DNA of 64,000 nucleotides from SZUA-430 sp964547645. Lineage in GTDB: Bacteria; Pseudomonadota; Alphaproteobacteria; Micropepsales; Micropepsaceae. Both the position numbers and the translations under genes were made by a program. Shown piece after piece: positions 25,570 through 34,485 of this stretch. Under the pieces are notes generated by a model, which did no database searches, was not told where the DNA came from, and saw only the letters and a program-made list of their open reading frames with translations. How positions within the stretch are numbered: position 1 is the first letter of the stretch; the number at the start of each line of letters is the position of its first letter. The stretch is taken from positions 5,881 to 69,880 of the forward strand of contig CAZJOM010000010.1 of NCBI GenBank assembly GCA_964547645.1, in the 5' to 3' direction.

Positions 25570-27894
25570 GTGCTTGACGTGTTGGAGCGGATCCTGTTCG
25601 GCGGACGCGCGCTTGTACTCGCGCTCCTTGTCGCGCTGACTGCATGGTCGGTGTGGCTTGCGCTGCAGACTAAGTTCGACACCGACCTCGAACGCCAATT
25701 ACCTCGCGATCACCCGTATGCGCAGACGGCGCTCGACTACAAGGAGAAGATCGCCGGTCTCAACAGCGTGCAGATCGTTGTTGAGACGGCGAAGGGCGAC
25801 GTGTGGACGCCCGCCTTCTTAAAGACGCTGAGCGACGTCACCCAGGAGGTGACCTATATGCCCGGCGTCTCGCGGGAGTCGGTGACGTCGCTGTGGACGC
25901 CGAACACGTTCGTCTATCAGGCGACGGAGAATGCCGTGGAAGGCCGCCAGTTAATCCCGGCGACAGTGACGCCTGACGCGGTGACGCTCGACGACGCGAG
26001 GCGCATCCGCGCGGATGCGTTCAAGGGCGGCTATCTGGGTAAGCTGTTCGGCCTCAATGGCAAGGCTGCGATGATCCATGCTTCGATCCTGCCGATGATG
26101 CCGGACGGGAAGCCGCCGGATCTGATCGCGGTCGCAAACGAATTCGAGAGCAAAATCCGCAGAAAGTTCGAAACGGACGGCATCACGATCCGGATCATCG
26201 GCTTCACGAAGTTCGTCGGCGATATTGCGAATGAGGCATACAACGTCCTGACCTTCTTCGCGATCGCGTTCGTGCTGAGTGGCGTCGCGCTCTGGTATTA
26301 TTCCCGCTCGCTCGCGTTGACGCTCATCACCGTGTTCTGCTCGATAGCGTCGATCGCGTGGCTGCTAGCGATCGTCAAGTTGGCCGGGCTGCGTCTGCAC
26401 CCGCTCGGTCTGGTCATCCCGTTCTTGATCTATGTCATCGGCGTCAGTCACGGCGTGCAGCAGATCAATCGCTTCCTTGCCTCCGTGGTCAAGCGCGGCC
26501 ACACACCTTTAGAAGCGGCGCGCCGTACGTTTCGGCGATTGCTGGTTCCGGGCATCTTTTCGATCGTGACGGTGTTCGCGAGCTTTGCCGCGATTCTATT
26601 ACTGCCGATTCCGTTCGTGACGGATCTTGCCATCGTCGCGCTGATCGGCGTGGCGCTCAAATTCGTGTCGAACTTGGTTATGCTGCCTGTTGCCATCAGC
26701 TATGTCGGTTTCGGTCCGGCGGCGCTGGAGCGCCAGCGTAGCCTCTTGGCCGCGCGCCAGCGCTTTATGGCGGCGTTTTCGCGCGATGCCAGGCCGTTGC
26801 CAGCGCTGATCGTTCTGGTTCTGAGTGCGGGGTTGAGCGCGGCCGCGATCTGGAATGCGGCCGACGTTGGGGTAGGGCATCGCAAACCTGGCGCACAGGA
26901 GCTCTGGCAGAGCGCGCGCTACAATGTCGATTCTGCTGCGATCGCGCGAAATTTCGACCTCGATCTCGATAGTTTCGTCGTCGTGACGGTCGCGCCGGTG
27001 GATGCGTGTGTCGACTACAAGGTGATGGCGCTCATCGAGCGCTTCGGGGTCGCCATGCGGGCGGTCGAAGGCGTGAAGTCGGTCATGTCGTTGCCTGAAG
27101 CTTCGCGTTTCGTCTATTCGATCGTGCAGGAGGGGAACCTCAAGTGGCGGGTGCTGCCAAACGCGCCCGACGTGCTAGCCGTTGCGACCGGAGCAATCTC
27201 GGACACCACGGGCCTGCGCAACGCCGACTGCTCGCTGCTGCCGATCGCGGTGTACCTTACCGACCATCGCGACGAGACGTTGCGCCGCGTTGCCGCTGCA
27301 GCCGAAGACTTCATCGCCAAGAACAAGGCCCCGAACGTCACGTTTCGTCTGGCGACCGGAAATGGCGGTGTGCTCGCCGCAATCAACGACGCCGTGCGCG
27401 AGGCGCGCATTACAGCACCGCTGCTCGTTTTTGGCGTCATAGCTGTCCTGGTCTTTGCCGCCTATCGCGACTGGCGGGCGGTCCCCTGTTGTCTCGCGCC
27501 GCTGGGGCTGGCGAATGCACTCGGCCTGTGGCTGCTCTCTTTGCTCGACATCGGACTTACGGTGACCACGCTGCCCGTCTTCGTGCTGGCCGCAGGCATC
27601 GGCGTCGCCTTCGGCCTCTATCTCTACGAGCGGATCGAAGCTCATTTGCAGGAGGGTGCGCCGATGGACGAGGCATTCGCGCTGTCGATGCGGGAGGAGG
27701 GGGCGGCCATCGTTTATACGGCGCTGACGCTCGCGCTCGGCGTCGGTTGCTGGGCGTTCTCGGGGCTGAAGTTCCAGGCCGATATGGGCTGGTTGCTTGC
27801 TTTCCTCGTGCTTGTGAATGCACTGGCCGCTATCACGGTCCTCCCGGCTATGGCGGTGATTTTGGACCGGATGCTGCCTCGACGGCGCGGCTAA
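25570..27894 (+). CDS. RND/MMPL-type exporter (HAE3-like)
   Basis: A 774-residue RND protein with the internal duplication of the family: a TM helix, a large periplasmic loop, five TM helices, then the same again (second loop about residues 450-610). Typical stretches are FLIYVIGVSHGVQQINRF in half one and VLAAGIGVAFGLYLYERIEA in half two. Single-chain RND exporters without fusion partners move lipids or hopanoids; the HpnN hopanoid exporter is one example, but no hopanoid genes are here. GTG 25570 follows GGGGGAC; GTG 25489 upstream lacks a ribosome site. Confidence 0.8.
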   Translation: MLDVLERILFGGRALVLALLVALTAWSVWLALQTKFDTDLERQLPRDHPYAQTALDYKEKIAGLNSVQIVVETAKGDVWTPAFLKTLSDVTQEVTYMPGVSRESVTSLWTPNTFVYQATENAVEGRQLIPATVTPDAVTLDDARRIRADAFKGGYLGKLFGLNGKAAMIHASILPMMPDGKPPDLIAVANEFESKIRRKFETDGITIRIIGFTKFVGDIANEAYNVLTFFAIAFVLSGVALWYYSRSLALTLITVFCSIASIAWLLAIVKLAGLRLHPLGLVIPFLIYVIGVSHGVQQINRFLASVVKRGHTPLEAARRTFRRLLVPGIFSIVTVFASFAAILLLPIPFVTDLAIVALIGVALKFVSNLVMLPVAISYVGFGPAALERQRSLLAARQRFMAAFSRDARPLPALIVLVLSAGLSAAAIWNAADVGVGHRKPGAQELWQSARYNVDSAAIARNFDLDLDSFVVVTVAPVDACVDYKVMALIERFGVAMRAVEGVKSVMSLPEASRFVYSIVQEGNLKWRVLPNAPDVLAVATGAISDTTGLRNADCSLLPIAVYLTDHRDETLRRVAAAAEDFIAKNKAPNVTFRLATGNGGVLAAINDAVREARITAPLLVFGVIAVLVFAAYRDWRAVPCCLAPLGLANALGLWLLSLLDIGLTVTTLPVFVLAAGIGVAFGLYLYERIEAHLQEGAPMDEAFALSMREEGAAIVYTALTLALGVGCWAFSGLKFQADMGWLLAFLVLVNALAAITVLPAMAVILDRMLPRRRG

Positions 27895-27895
27895 A

Positions 27896-28093
27896 TCAGT
27901 GCCAAAGATCCAGGCGATGCGCACATGTAAGGGAGTCCTCTGCACCGGGCTTGGGGGCGCGATAGACGACCTCTTCGCAGGCGGCGAATGCGCGTGCCGG
28001 TGCTGGAACAACAGCAGAGCGATTTTGTGTTGCGCATGCGGTTAGCGCGCAGGCAGCTGCGACGACGATCGCGACGGTGGAAAGTAGATGCAC
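27896..28093 (-). CDS. Small lipoprotein (65 residues)
   Basis: From GTG 28093, preceded by GGGGACACC, the frame encodes a lipoprotein signal (LLSTVAIVVAAACALTAC, lipobox LTAC) and a short mature part with two further cysteines in FAACEEVVYRAP and SLTCAHRLDLW. The frame stays open far upstream to 28636, but that part runs antisense to a well-supported gene. I know no family. Confidence 0.5.
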   Translation of the reverse strand: MHLLSTVAIVVAAACALTACATQNRSAVVPAPARAFAACEEVVYRAPKPGAEDSLTCAHRLDLWH

Positions 28094-28298
28094 CCGGTGG
28101 TGTCCCCGAAATGGTATGCCAGCGTCCACTCTTGGCAAGGCAGTGTCCACCAATGTGGCCGTGCTTGTGGTTTCCCTTAGCGGTTGTGAGCTTTTAACCG
28201 TATCAGGCCTGCGAATTCGTTGCTGGGTGTGGCCGCGATGCTCTGCGCAGCTTGTAGTTGTGGGTGTTACGACAAGCGTGGGGACTGAGGGACTTTCG

Positions 28299-29120
28299 AT
28301 GTGGGGGCGTTGGTGGCTCGCGGCTTTAGCCGGGGTCGCCTTTCTATGCGGCTTGGCGCGCGCGGACGATGTTGCGAGCGTGGCGCCGAAGGCGGCGGAT
28401 GGTGCGCTGTTCGAGGCGTCGTCGCGTTTGCGGTTCGGCTGGACCGAGATCGCGCTTCGCAGCGATAAGCCGAAGGCTTGGGACGAAACGATAAGCCCCG
28501 AGGTGCGCGCCTCGCTGCGTGTGCTTGCGGGATTGTTCGAAGCGAAGGTCGAGATCGGCGCGATGGCCGATAGTTTCGATACATTCGACAGCAGCGACAC
28601 GAATTCGTTCCGCGCGGATGTGCAGGCGGGGATCAATTCAGGGACGTGGTCGTACCTGGTGGAGTGGAAACTGCGTGAGGTGTTTCAGCCGGGTTATGAC
28701 GACTTTCTCGCAGATCTCGAAACCTACGATCTGAAGCTCAAGAAGCGCTTTTCGGCATCGTTGTTCAAGGATCTGCCAGCAGGGTTGTTTCAGGTATCGG
28801 CGAGCGCAGGCTACGTTGCGGCGATCCCGCATTTCTTTGCACGCAATTTCGCCGATATCGAAGTCGAAATGGTGCAACGGTTCGCCGACGGCTTTACGTT
28901 TACCGTCGCGCCGAAGGTAGAGGTCAGCGACTTTGTCGACTTTCCCGGCGACCGGAAGGATGCCGTCGTGAGTTTGCGCTTGATTCCGGCCTACAATTTC
29001 GGCGGCGGCGTTTCGGTGAGCGTGGAGGGGCAGGCGACCTTCGCATTCTCGACGCTGGCGACAAAGACCGGCGAAACGTGGTCGATGACGCCGATTCTTA
29101 GGCTGCAAAAGGCGTTCTAG
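28299..29120 (+). CDS. Exported outer-membrane beta-barrel-like protein
   Basis: ATG 28299 follows GAGGGA and begins a signal peptide (WWLAALAGVAFLCGLARA). The 250-residue mature part alternates polar and hydrophobic residues in about 12 amphipathic strands (for example GTWSYLVEWKLREVFQ, FTFTVAPKVEVSDF, VSVSVEGQATFAFS) and ends in LRLQKAF, with a terminal Phe as in BAM-assembled outer-membrane proteins. The family is not recognised. The 205 bases between it and the divergent lipoprotein gene hold no other clear feature. Confidence 0.7.
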   Translation: MWGRWWLAALAGVAFLCGLARADDVASVAPKAADGALFEASSRLRFGWTEIALRSDKPKAWDETISPEVRASLRVLAGLFEAKVEIGAMADSFDTFDSSDTNSFRADVQAGINSGTWSYLVEWKLREVFQPGYDDFLADLETYDLKLKKRFSASLFKDLPAGLFQVSASAGYVAAIPHFFARNFADIEVEMVQRFADGFTFTVAPKVEVSDFVDFPGDRKDAVVSLRLIPAYNFGGGVSVSVEGQATFAFSTLATKTGETWSMTPILRLQKAF

Positions 29121-29971
29121 CGCAAGACGACCGTTTTGCGGCCGTTCACGAAGACGCGGCGTTCGATATGGGCTTTGAGCGCGCGGGCCAGCGTCAAGGC
29201 CTCGAGGTCTTGGCCGAGATGCACCATATCGGCGACGGTGGCGGCGTGATCGACGCGTTCGACCATCTGCTCGATGATCGGGCCTTCGTCCAAGTCCTCG
29301 GTGACATAGTGCGCGGTTGCGCCGATCAGTTTGACGCCACGAGTGTGAGCTTGTTGATAGGGATTTGCGCCTTTGAAGCCCGGCAGGAACGAGTGATGGA
29401 TGTTGATGCAGCGTCCGGCGAGGCGGCCGCAGGCGTCGGGGGACAGGACCTGCATATAGCGCGCGAGGATGATGAGCTCGGCGTGTTCGCGTTCCATGGT
29501 CGAGAACATGACGGCTTCGGCTTGAGGTTTGCGTGCCGCGTCGACCGGTTGGTGGATGAAGGGGATACCCTCTCGTTCGACTAGCGCTTTGGCCGAGGTG
29601 TGATTTGAGATCACCGCCGCTATGTCCATAGCAAGGGCGCCGGTACGCACGCGGTAGATCAGGTCGGCGAGGCAGTGATCGAATTTCGAAACCATGACGA
29701 TGGCGCGCAAGCGCTCAGTTGTCGGTCTGGCGTCCCATGCGCACTCGAAGTGTTCCGCAACCGGGGCGAAGCCGGCGGCGAAGTCCCGGGCGTTCCAAGT
29801 GCCGGCGGCGGGGTGGAACACCGTACGCATGAAGAAGCGGCCGGTTTCCGGGTCGCCGAACTGATGCGTCTCGTCAATGAAGAAATTACGCGATGCCAGG
29901 TACGTCGTCACGCCGGCGACGAGGCCCGTCCGATCGGGGCAGGAGATCGTGAGGACGACGGGGGGTGTCAT
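29117..29971 (-). CDS. purU: Formyltetrahydrofolate deformylase
   Basis: A 284-residue PurU. An N-terminal ACT domain (VVLTISCPDRTGLVAGVTTYLA) is followed by a formyltransferase-fold hydrolase with the Asn-His-Asp active site in CINIHHSFLPGFKGANPYQQA and TAHYVTEDLDEGPII. It hydrolyses 10-formyl-THF to formate and THF, supplying formate for PurT and balancing one-carbon pools. It follows the chorismate mutase gene with no gap, so both are on one message. It overlaps the convergent barrel gene's stop by 4 bases. Confidence 0.92.
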   Translation of the reverse strand: MTPPVVLTISCPDRTGLVAGVTTYLASRNFFIDETHQFGDPETGRFFMRTVFHPAAGTWNARDFAAGFAPVAEHFECAWDARPTTERLRAIVMVSKFDHCLADLIYRVRTGALAMDIAAVISNHTSAKALVEREGIPFIHQPVDAARKPQAEAVMFSTMEREHAELIILARYMQVLSPDACGRLAGRCINIHHSFLPGFKGANPYQQAHTRGVKLIGATAHYVTEDLDEGPIIEQMVERVDHAATVADMVHLGQDLEALTLARALKAHIERRVFVNGRKTVVLR

Positions 29972-30268
29972 CTACTTCTTCGTGCCTTCGCGATGGGCGT
30001 TGTGGTGGCGGATGACCTCCGTCACGATGAAGTTCAGAAACTTCTCCGCGAATTCCGGGTCGAGCTTCGCGCTCTCGGCAAGCTTGCGCAGGCGGGCAAT
30101 TTGCTGCGCCTCGCGTGCAGGGTCTGCCGGTGGGAGACCCGTTGCAGCCTTTAGCGCACCAACTTGCTGCGTGCATTTGAAGCGTTCGGCGAGCATGTGA
30201 ATGACCGCGGCGTCGATGTTGTCGATCGAGTCGCGCAAGCGTTGAAGTTCGCCGGTGGTGTCGGTCAT
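29972..30268 (-). CDS. Chorismate mutase, AroQ type
   Basis: A 98-residue all-helical AroQ domain: LQRLRDSIDNIDAAVIHMLAERFKCTQQVGALKA has the conserved Arg and the helix-1 pattern, RLRKLAESAKLDPEFAEKFLNFIV forms helix 3, and the end is basic. It rearranges chorismate to prephenate for Phe/Tyr synthesis. It stands alone rather than fused to prephenate dehydratase. Its last codon is directly followed by purU. Confidence 0.9.
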   Translation of the reverse strand: MTDTTGELQRLRDSIDNIDAAVIHMLAERFKCTQQVGALKAATGLPPADPAREAQQIARLRKLAESAKLDPEFAEKFLNFIVTEVIRHHNAHREGTKK

Positions 30269-30341
30269 GGTCGTCTATCCGAAGAGGATTGCGTGGTGCC
30301 GGCACTCAAGCATAGGTGGCTTGCCCTGTCATTCCCTAGGT

Positions 30342-31772
30342 TCACGCGGCGTGCGTGAGCGCAGCCTTGTCGAGCATGCGTTCCGGCGGCAGCTCGATCG
30401 TGACCGTCGTGCCTTTGCCCAGAGTGCTTTCGAGTTTGAGCGTGCCGCCGTGAAGCTCGGTCAACCCCTTGACGATCGGAAGGCCCAGGCCGGTTCCAGT
30501 TTCCTCGGTCGTAGCGATGTCGTGGCGCGCTTGGCCGAACGACTCGAGCACCTTCGACAAATCCTCGGGCCGAATTCCTACGCCTGTGTCGGTTACGGCG
30601 AGTGTCAGCCCCCCGGCTGAGTTGGGACGGATGCGCGTGGTTACGATGCCAGTTTTTGGCGTAAACTTGACCGCGTTTGAGAGAAGATTGGCGATCATCT
30701 GGCGCAAAGCGCGTTCGTCGCCGCGCACCATGACGCTTTGTGGTGCGTCGAGTGCGATCGTCAACGTCTTGCGTGCCGCCTGCGGTTCGACAAAGTGCAG
30801 CACGTCTCTAGCAATCGCGATCAGGTCGAGATCCGCTTCGTCAAGTTCGCGTTTTCCGGCTTCGATCTTCGACAAGTCAAGAATGTCGTTGATGAGCCCC
30901 AGAAGGTGCTTGCCGCTGAAATGGATGTGTGACGCGTAGTCGATGTAACGGTCCATCGCGTTGGCGCCGAAGACTTTGTCTTTGATAATTTCCGAGAAGC
31001 CGAGCACGGCGTTCAGGGGCGTGCGCAGTTCGTGGCTCATGTTGGCGAGGAATTCGGACTTTGCGCTGTTGGCGGCCTCCGCGCGGCGCTGAGCGGCGGA
31101 GGTTTCGACAAGGGAGGTCTGCAGGCGATCGATCAGCTCGCGCTTGTCCATTCGCAGGCGCAGCATCTCGTCGGAGAGCAGCCAAACCGAGCGCGCATAT
31201 GTCGCGACTAAACCGAAATAGCAGAGTTGCAGGAAGGCGATGCCGATGTTCGACGGGTAGGCTTCGCGGACCAGTCCCGTGTACAAATACAGCACTGCGT
31301 AGGGCAGAAGGTTTGCCGTCAGGACCGGGATGCTGGGTGCCGATTGCGCGCCGGCGCAGGCGACGCAGCATGATAGGATTGTGTAAAGCAGGACGTTGTT
31401 CATGCGGTCGCCCTGGACCCAAAACAAGACGATGATCGAACCGATCGCGATCGAGGTGACGGTAAGCGTGGTGACAATGGCGGTCGTCCAGCGGTCGAGG
31501 CTGTGGCCGCGGTCCCTGTCCCGGAGGAAACCGCGCAGCACTATAACCGTTACAAGCCAGGAGGCAGCCGTCGCTGCACCCCACATTGTCAAGTCCGTCG
31601 CGTCGTGCCACTGCGCGAAGAGAATGCCGATTCCAACGATGACGAACGGCAGCGGCAGCAAGTTTGCCAGTAAGTAGCGGCCAGCGACTTCAAGTCTGCG
31701 CAGGCGTAGTTCGACCTCCGGCGCAAGCATAGTTGCTTCGCCGTGCTCGACGCCGTGCGGGATCGGCTGCAT
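30342..31772 (-). CDS. Membrane sensor histidine kinase (PleC/DivJ-like)
   Basis: A 476-residue kinase. Residues about 30-200 hold six hydrophobic helices forming a membrane sensor region. A HisKA domain has the phosphoacceptor His in EFLANMSHELRTPLNAVLGFSEII (His about 246). The HATPase_c domain shows the N box (MIANLLSNAVKF), G1 (VTDTGVGI) and G2 (GTGLGLPIVKGL). The HisKA sequence is of the PleC/DivJ/PdhS class that phosphorylates DivK/PleD in alphaproteobacteria. No response regulator is adjacent, which suits that class. Confidence 0.88.
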   Translation of the reverse strand: MQPIPHGVEHGEATMLAPEVELRLRRLEVAGRYLLANLLPLPFVIVGIGILFAQWHDATDLTMWGAATAASWLVTVIVLRGFLRDRDRGHSLDRWTTAIVTTLTVTSIAIGSIIVLFWVQGDRMNNVLLYTILSCCVACAGAQSAPSIPVLTANLLPYAVLYLYTGLVREAYPSNIGIAFLQLCYFGLVATYARSVWLLSDEMLRLRMDKRELIDRLQTSLVETSAAQRRAEAANSAKSEFLANMSHELRTPLNAVLGFSEIIKDKVFGANAMDRYIDYASHIHFSGKHLLGLINDILDLSKIEAGKRELDEADLDLIAIARDVLHFVEPQAARKTLTIALDAPQSVMVRGDERALRQMIANLLSNAVKFTPKTGIVTTRIRPNSAGGLTLAVTDTGVGIRPEDLSKVLESFGQARHDIATTEETGTGLGLPIVKGLTELHGGTLKLESTLGKGTTVTIELPPERMLDKAALTHAA

Positions 31773-31886
31773 CGAGACCTCAAAGTGGACCTGGGGCCAA
31801 GTCTATGCGACAGGCGTTAAGGCTGGACTTAAGGCGCGGTCGACTAAATTCGGGGACGGGATAATTAATGGAAGATTGACGGCAAC

Positions 31887-32471
31887 TCAGCGGGCGAGCT
31901 GGAAAGCCAAATGCGTCTTCACCGCCGGCCACTCGCTCTGAATGATAGAGTAAACGCAAGTGTCGCGCAGTGAGCCGTCGGCGTAGCGTTGATGGTTCCT
32001 TAAAATGCCGTCGAGCTTGGCGCCCAGGCGTTCGATCGCCCGCCGGCTTTGGCGGTTGAAGAAAGCAGTGCGGTACTCGACGGCGATGCAGTTCAGCGTT
32101 TCGAACGCATGCGTCATCAGCATCAACTTGCATTCGGTGTTGAGCGGCGTGCGCTGCACCCGCTTCGCATACCAGGTGGCGCCGATCTCGACGCGTTTGT
32201 AGGCGGCGTCGATGTTCATGTAGGTGGTCATGCCGGCGGCCTTACCGCTGCTATCGATGACGGCAAAGGGCAGCATGGAACCGGCCGCTTGCAGGCGGAG
32301 GCGGCGGTCAATTTCCCGTTCCATGGCTTCAGGCGCCGGAACGCTGGTGTACCATAGTTTCCAGAGTTCACCGTCCTTCACGGCTTCGATCAGTTCGTCC
32401 TTGCGCGCGCGGCTCAGCGGTTCCAACGTTGCGTGGTGGCCACGCAGGGTGATCGGTTCAGGCCAGGGCAT
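31887..32471 (-). CDS. RimJ/RimL-type GNAT acetyltransferase
   Basis: A 194-residue Acetyltransf_3-type protein beginning MPWPEPITLRGHHATLEPLSRA. The core is GMTTYMNIDAAYKRVEIGATWYAKRVQRTPLNTECKLMLMTHAFE, where RTPLNTE stands for the acetyl-CoA loop, and AFFNRQSRRAIERLGAKLDGILRNH follows. This subgroup modifies N-termini or small amines; the target here is unknown. It is monocistronic, with 113 bases of featureless DNA before the histidine kinase. Confidence 0.85.
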   Translation of the reverse strand: MPWPEPITLRGHHATLEPLSRARKDELIEAVKDGELWKLWYTSVPAPEAMEREIDRRLRLQAAGSMLPFAVIDSSGKAAGMTTYMNIDAAYKRVEIGATWYAKRVQRTPLNTECKLMLMTHAFETLNCIAVEYRTAFFNRQSRRAIERLGAKLDGILRNHQRYADGSLRDTCVYSIIQSEWPAVKTHLAFQLAR

Positions 32472-32566
32472 TCGAGCGTTCCGTGGTTGAGGTGTTAGAT
32501 TAGAAATTGGCTGATGTGTTGTCCAACAGCGGACGTCGTATGGTTGCTATGCAGTGGAGGCATAAC

Positions 32567-33628
32567 ATGATGCGTTTTTTCGTTCTTCTTGCGGCGCTTG
32601 TTGCGACCGGTATCGCGAGCGCAGAGCCGGCGACGCTGAAGCCGGTCGAGGGCGACTATGTGGCGCGCGACTTTGCCTTCGGGTCGGGCGAGAAGCTTGG
32701 CGAGCTGCGGCTGCACTATACGACGTTGGGTACGTTGCAGCGGGATGCGGCCGGTCGCGTCACCAATGCCATCATGATCCTTCATGGTACGGGTGGTGAC
32801 GGGAAGCAGTTCTTCAGACCACAGTTTGCAGATGTTTTGTTTACGCCGGGCGGGCTGCTGGATCCGGCGAAGTATTTCATCATTTTGCCTGATGGGATTG
32901 GCCATGGGAAATCCTCCAAGCCGAGCGATGGGATGCGGGCGTCGTTTCCGAAGTACGATTATGACGACATGGTTCGGGCGCAACATCTGTTACTGACCCA
33001 GGGTCTAAAGGTCGATCGGCTGCGGCTGATCATGGGAACTTCGATGGGTTGCATGCATGCGTTTGTTTGGGGCGAGACCTACCCCGACTTCATGGAGTCG
33101 ATGATGCCGCTCGCTTGTTTGCCGGTGGAGATCGCGGGGCGGAATCGGATGTGGCGGAAGCTCGCGATGGATGCGATTACGACCGATCCGGATTGGCGAG
33201 GCGGTGCGTACACGAAGCAGCCGGTGCGCGGATTGCGAACGGCCGCGAGCCTCTTGTTGGTCGCAGGCAGCGCACCGATCTTTTGGCAGCAATCCTATCC
33301 GACGCGCGAGGCGGCGGATCAGTATGCCGTCGATACGCTCGCCAAGAACGTGGCGAGTTTGGATGCGAACGACTTGCTCTTCCAGCTAGCATCGTCGCGA
33401 AACTATGATCCGTCACCGCGGTTGGAGGCGATTAGGGCACGGTTGACGTGGATCAACTCGGCTGACGATTTCATCAATCCGCCGGAGTTGGCGATCGCGG
33501 AACGCGAAGCAAAGCGATTGAGAGCTGGGACGTTTTTGCTTTTGCCGGCGAGCGAGAAAACGCGGGGGCACGGCTCGCATACTTGGGCGGTGCTCTGGCA
33601 GGAGCATTTAGCGACGTTGCTGAAATAG
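32567..33628 (+). CDS. Exported MetX-like alpha/beta hydrolase
   Basis: A 353-residue protein with signal peptide (MMRFFVLLAALVATGIASA) and a homoserine-acetyltransferase-like alpha/beta fold: MILHGTGGDGKQF, the nucleophile elbow MGTSMGCMHAF (Ser about 166), a late Asp in INSADDFINPP and His in RGHGSHTW. MetX itself is cytosolic and uses acetyl-CoA; the signal peptide makes hydrolase activity in the periplasm more likely. GGAGG lies 7-9 bases before two adjacent ATG codons (32567 and 32570). Confidence 0.85.
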   Translation: MMRFFVLLAALVATGIASAEPATLKPVEGDYVARDFAFGSGEKLGELRLHYTTLGTLQRDAAGRVTNAIMILHGTGGDGKQFFRPQFADVLFTPGGLLDPAKYFIILPDGIGHGKSSKPSDGMRASFPKYDYDDMVRAQHLLLTQGLKVDRLRLIMGTSMGCMHAFVWGETYPDFMESMMPLACLPVEIAGRNRMWRKLAMDAITTDPDWRGGAYTKQPVRGLRTAASLLLVAGSAPIFWQQSYPTREAADQYAVDTLAKNVASLDANDLLFQLASSRNYDPSPRLEAIRARLTWINSADDFINPPELAIAEREAKRLRAGTFLLLPASEKTRGHGSHTWAVLWQEHLATLLK

Positions 33629-33633
33629 GAAAT

Positions 33634-33662
33634 GCCGCCGCGGTGGATCCGGCCGCGGCGGC
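33634..33662. terminator. Bidirectional hairpin between convergent genes
   Basis: Perfect 10-bp arms GCCGCCGCGG and CCGCGGCGGC with a 9-base loop lie between the stop of the MetX-like gene and the stop of the opposing outer-membrane protein gene. No T-run is present, so it may act as a transcription barrier or an mRNA 3'-end stabiliser for both. Confidence 0.6.
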
Positions 33663-33669
33663 CCTAGTG

Positions 33670-34374
33670 CTACATGCCGAAAGTCAGGCTGACGACCGCG
33701 CTGTGGCTTTCGTCGTCCACTTCGCTGTTCGTCGTATTCGTGACGTTTGGCGGAAGGACCGTGACCTCAGGACCTCTGAAATAGCGGTATCCAACGCCCA
33801 ACATCATGCTTGGCGCGATATTGAAGTTGACGCCGGCACCGAGTTGCCAAGCGAAACCACTGTCGCTTGTGCTCAACGCAGGCACGGTACCGCCCACGAA
33901 GTTGCCGTCCAAGTCGCTATCCGCCCAGCCGATACCGCCACCGACGTATGGCTTTACGTCGCCAAGGTCGAAATCGTACCAGGCATTCGCCAATACAGAA
34001 AACGTCGAGTGCGTGTAGTCGAGTGCGCCGGCGTCGTTGCCTGTCGGATTGGCGGTTGTGGTGATGTCGCTCGCCCAGGTCCCATCAACCTTGTCTTCGC
34101 GATATCCCACTTCGACTTCGGCGCGCAGGCCTTGCAGGACATGGTCCAGGCTCAGGCCGATAGCGCCAGACACGATGAAGCCCGTGTCGGCGTTCGGATT
34201 GAACGAGAACGAGTCCGTCGAGGCGGTATTCACCACGGCAAAGCTGTCGTCGTTACTCCAGTTCGCGCCGCCCGAGAGGTTGATGTACCAACCGCTGCCT
34301 TTGGCTTCTGCCGGAGCAGCGGCGATCAACGCCGCGAGCGTCGTAGTTGCAAGCAATGCTAGTTTTGTTTTCAT
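33670..34374 (-). CDS. Outer-membrane beta-barrel protein (Opa/OmpA-like porin fold)
   Basis: A 234-residue exported protein. The signal peptide is LALLATTTLAALIAAAPAEA. The mature barrel begins GSGWYINLSGGANW, has strand pairs such as VKPYVGGGIGWADSD and FAWQLGAGVNFNIAPSMMLGVGYRYF, and ends VVSLTFGM. These are the hallmarks of the 8-stranded OmpW/opacity-type porin-like family. ATG 34374 has GAGGAGAAC ahead of it; the upstream in-frame ATG at 34431 does not. Its role is unknown; such proteins are often abundant surface proteins. Confidence 0.85.
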   Translation of the reverse strand: MKTKLALLATTTLAALIAAAPAEAKGSGWYINLSGGANWSNDDSFAVVNTASTDSFSFNPNADTGFIVSGAIGLSLDHVLQGLRAEVEVGYREDKVDGTWASDITTTANPTGNDAGALDYTHSTFSVLANAWYDFDLGDVKPYVGGGIGWADSDLDGNFVGGTVPALSTSDSGFAWQLGAGVNFNIAPSMMLGVGYRYFRGPEVTVLPPNVTNTTNSEVDDESHSAVVSLTFGM

Positions 34375-34485
34375 GGGGTTCTCCTCAATGGCGCCTCCTG
34401 CCCCCCCACCGTGAAGAGCCTGAATGCGCAATTAACCCTTCGCAGATCATGCTTGCGAATCGGTTAAGTGGCAGAACCGCGTTGG

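Noticed and set aside
27896..28636. 246-codon frame on the minus strand
   Set aside because: Only the last 66 codons look like a gene (small lipoprotein); the rest is antisense to the beta-barrel gene.
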